The notes under the pieces were generated by a model. The model was not told the DNA's origin, did no database searches, and saw only the letters and a list, made by a program, of their open reading frames with translations. The translations under genes were made by a program, and so were the position numbers. Shown in pieces: positions 63,948-64,000 of a stretch of 64,000 nt of DNA (its first letter is position 1; the number at the start of each line of letters is the position of its first letter). Source of the stretch: an uncultured Bacteroidales bacterium (GTDB taxonomy: Bacteria > Bacteroidota > Bacteroidia > Bacteroidales > UBA932); contig CALUSC010000003.1 in NCBI GenBank assembly GCA_944323345.1, positions 89,459-153,458 on the forward strand, read 5' to 3'.

Positions 63948-64000
63948 TTATTCGACATATTCGATATAATAAATCGGTTCTCCGTCAACTTTTATTGTCA
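63948..64000 (-). CDS. C-terminal end of an unidentified protein (cut by window edge)
   Basis: A leftward frame enters from the right edge and stops with TAA at 63948-63950. The 16 visible residues are TIKVDGEPIYYIEYVE, which look protein-like. The hairpin at 63908-63934 would end its transcript. Only the tail is visible, so no family can be given. Confidence 0.4.
   Translation of the reverse strand, partial: TIKVDGEPIYYIEYVE

Overview
The window is chromosomal DNA from a member of the Bacteroidota, most likely order Bacteroidales. Evidence: repeated TAnnTTTG promoter boxes upstream of genes (one with a perfect TTTG 19 bases further up), a TamL-type lipoprotein, a DUF5723 outer-membrane protein, a PPi-type phosphofructokinase, a short carbonic-acid-free (non-biodegradative) arginine decarboxylase, and many secreted beta-rich proteins ending in Phe. 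The genus cannot be fixed from sequence alone. No tRNA, rRNA, CRISPR array, transposase or phage gene was seen.

Layout. 1-3.5 kb: leftward ligA operon with a small thioesterase and a BrkB-type membrane protein. 3.6-5.8 kb: phosphofructokinase and a DUF3575 protein. 5.8-8.8 kb: receiver-like/PPDK_N fusion protein. 8.9-15.7 kb: complete exporter operon (TetR, TolC, HlyD, two ABC ATPases, two permeases) with a palindrome just downstream of its promoter. 15.7-21.6 kb: rRNA/tRNA methyltransferase, arginine decarboxylase, TamL, and three small zinc-ribbon/membrane genes. 21.6-27.8 kb: a hairpin-rich spacer, rarA, pyruvate kinase with an acetyltransferase and two exported proteins, and a flavodiiron protein.

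27.8-35.2 kb is the most interesting region. Seven leftward genes lie between one promoter box and one strong bidirectional terminator: an HdrC-like protein, an HdrB-like protein, an HdrA-like flavoprotein, a second HdrC-like ferredoxin, a membrane-anchored HdrE/HdrD fusion, a PLP enzyme whose sequence fits cysteate synthase better than threonine synthase, and an MscS channel. Several reading frames overlap by ATGA. The layout suggests a membrane/quinone-linked heterodisulfide-reductase-like redox module tied to sulfonate (cysteate, possibly sulfonolipid) metabolism; this is inference.

35.2-49 kb: rlmD, a 1221-residue acidic lipoprotein paired with a DUF5723 protein, small membrane/exported proteins, an acyltransferase, queA, an AT-rich spacer with operator-like repeats before an HTH regulator, then pyrD and cinA. 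49-57.5 kb: leftward housekeeping genes (valS, thioesterase, ABC-F, rlmB, dipeptidase; DUF3467, kdsC, maf). 57.5-64 kb: an internally deleted HD-hydrolase remnant, an intact HD protein, an MFS exporter, a CobW GTPase, an AraC regulator divergent from a secreted alpha/beta hydrolase, and a final 0.9 kb gene-poor stretch with several hairpins, a 3' gene remnant and the end of a further leftward gene.
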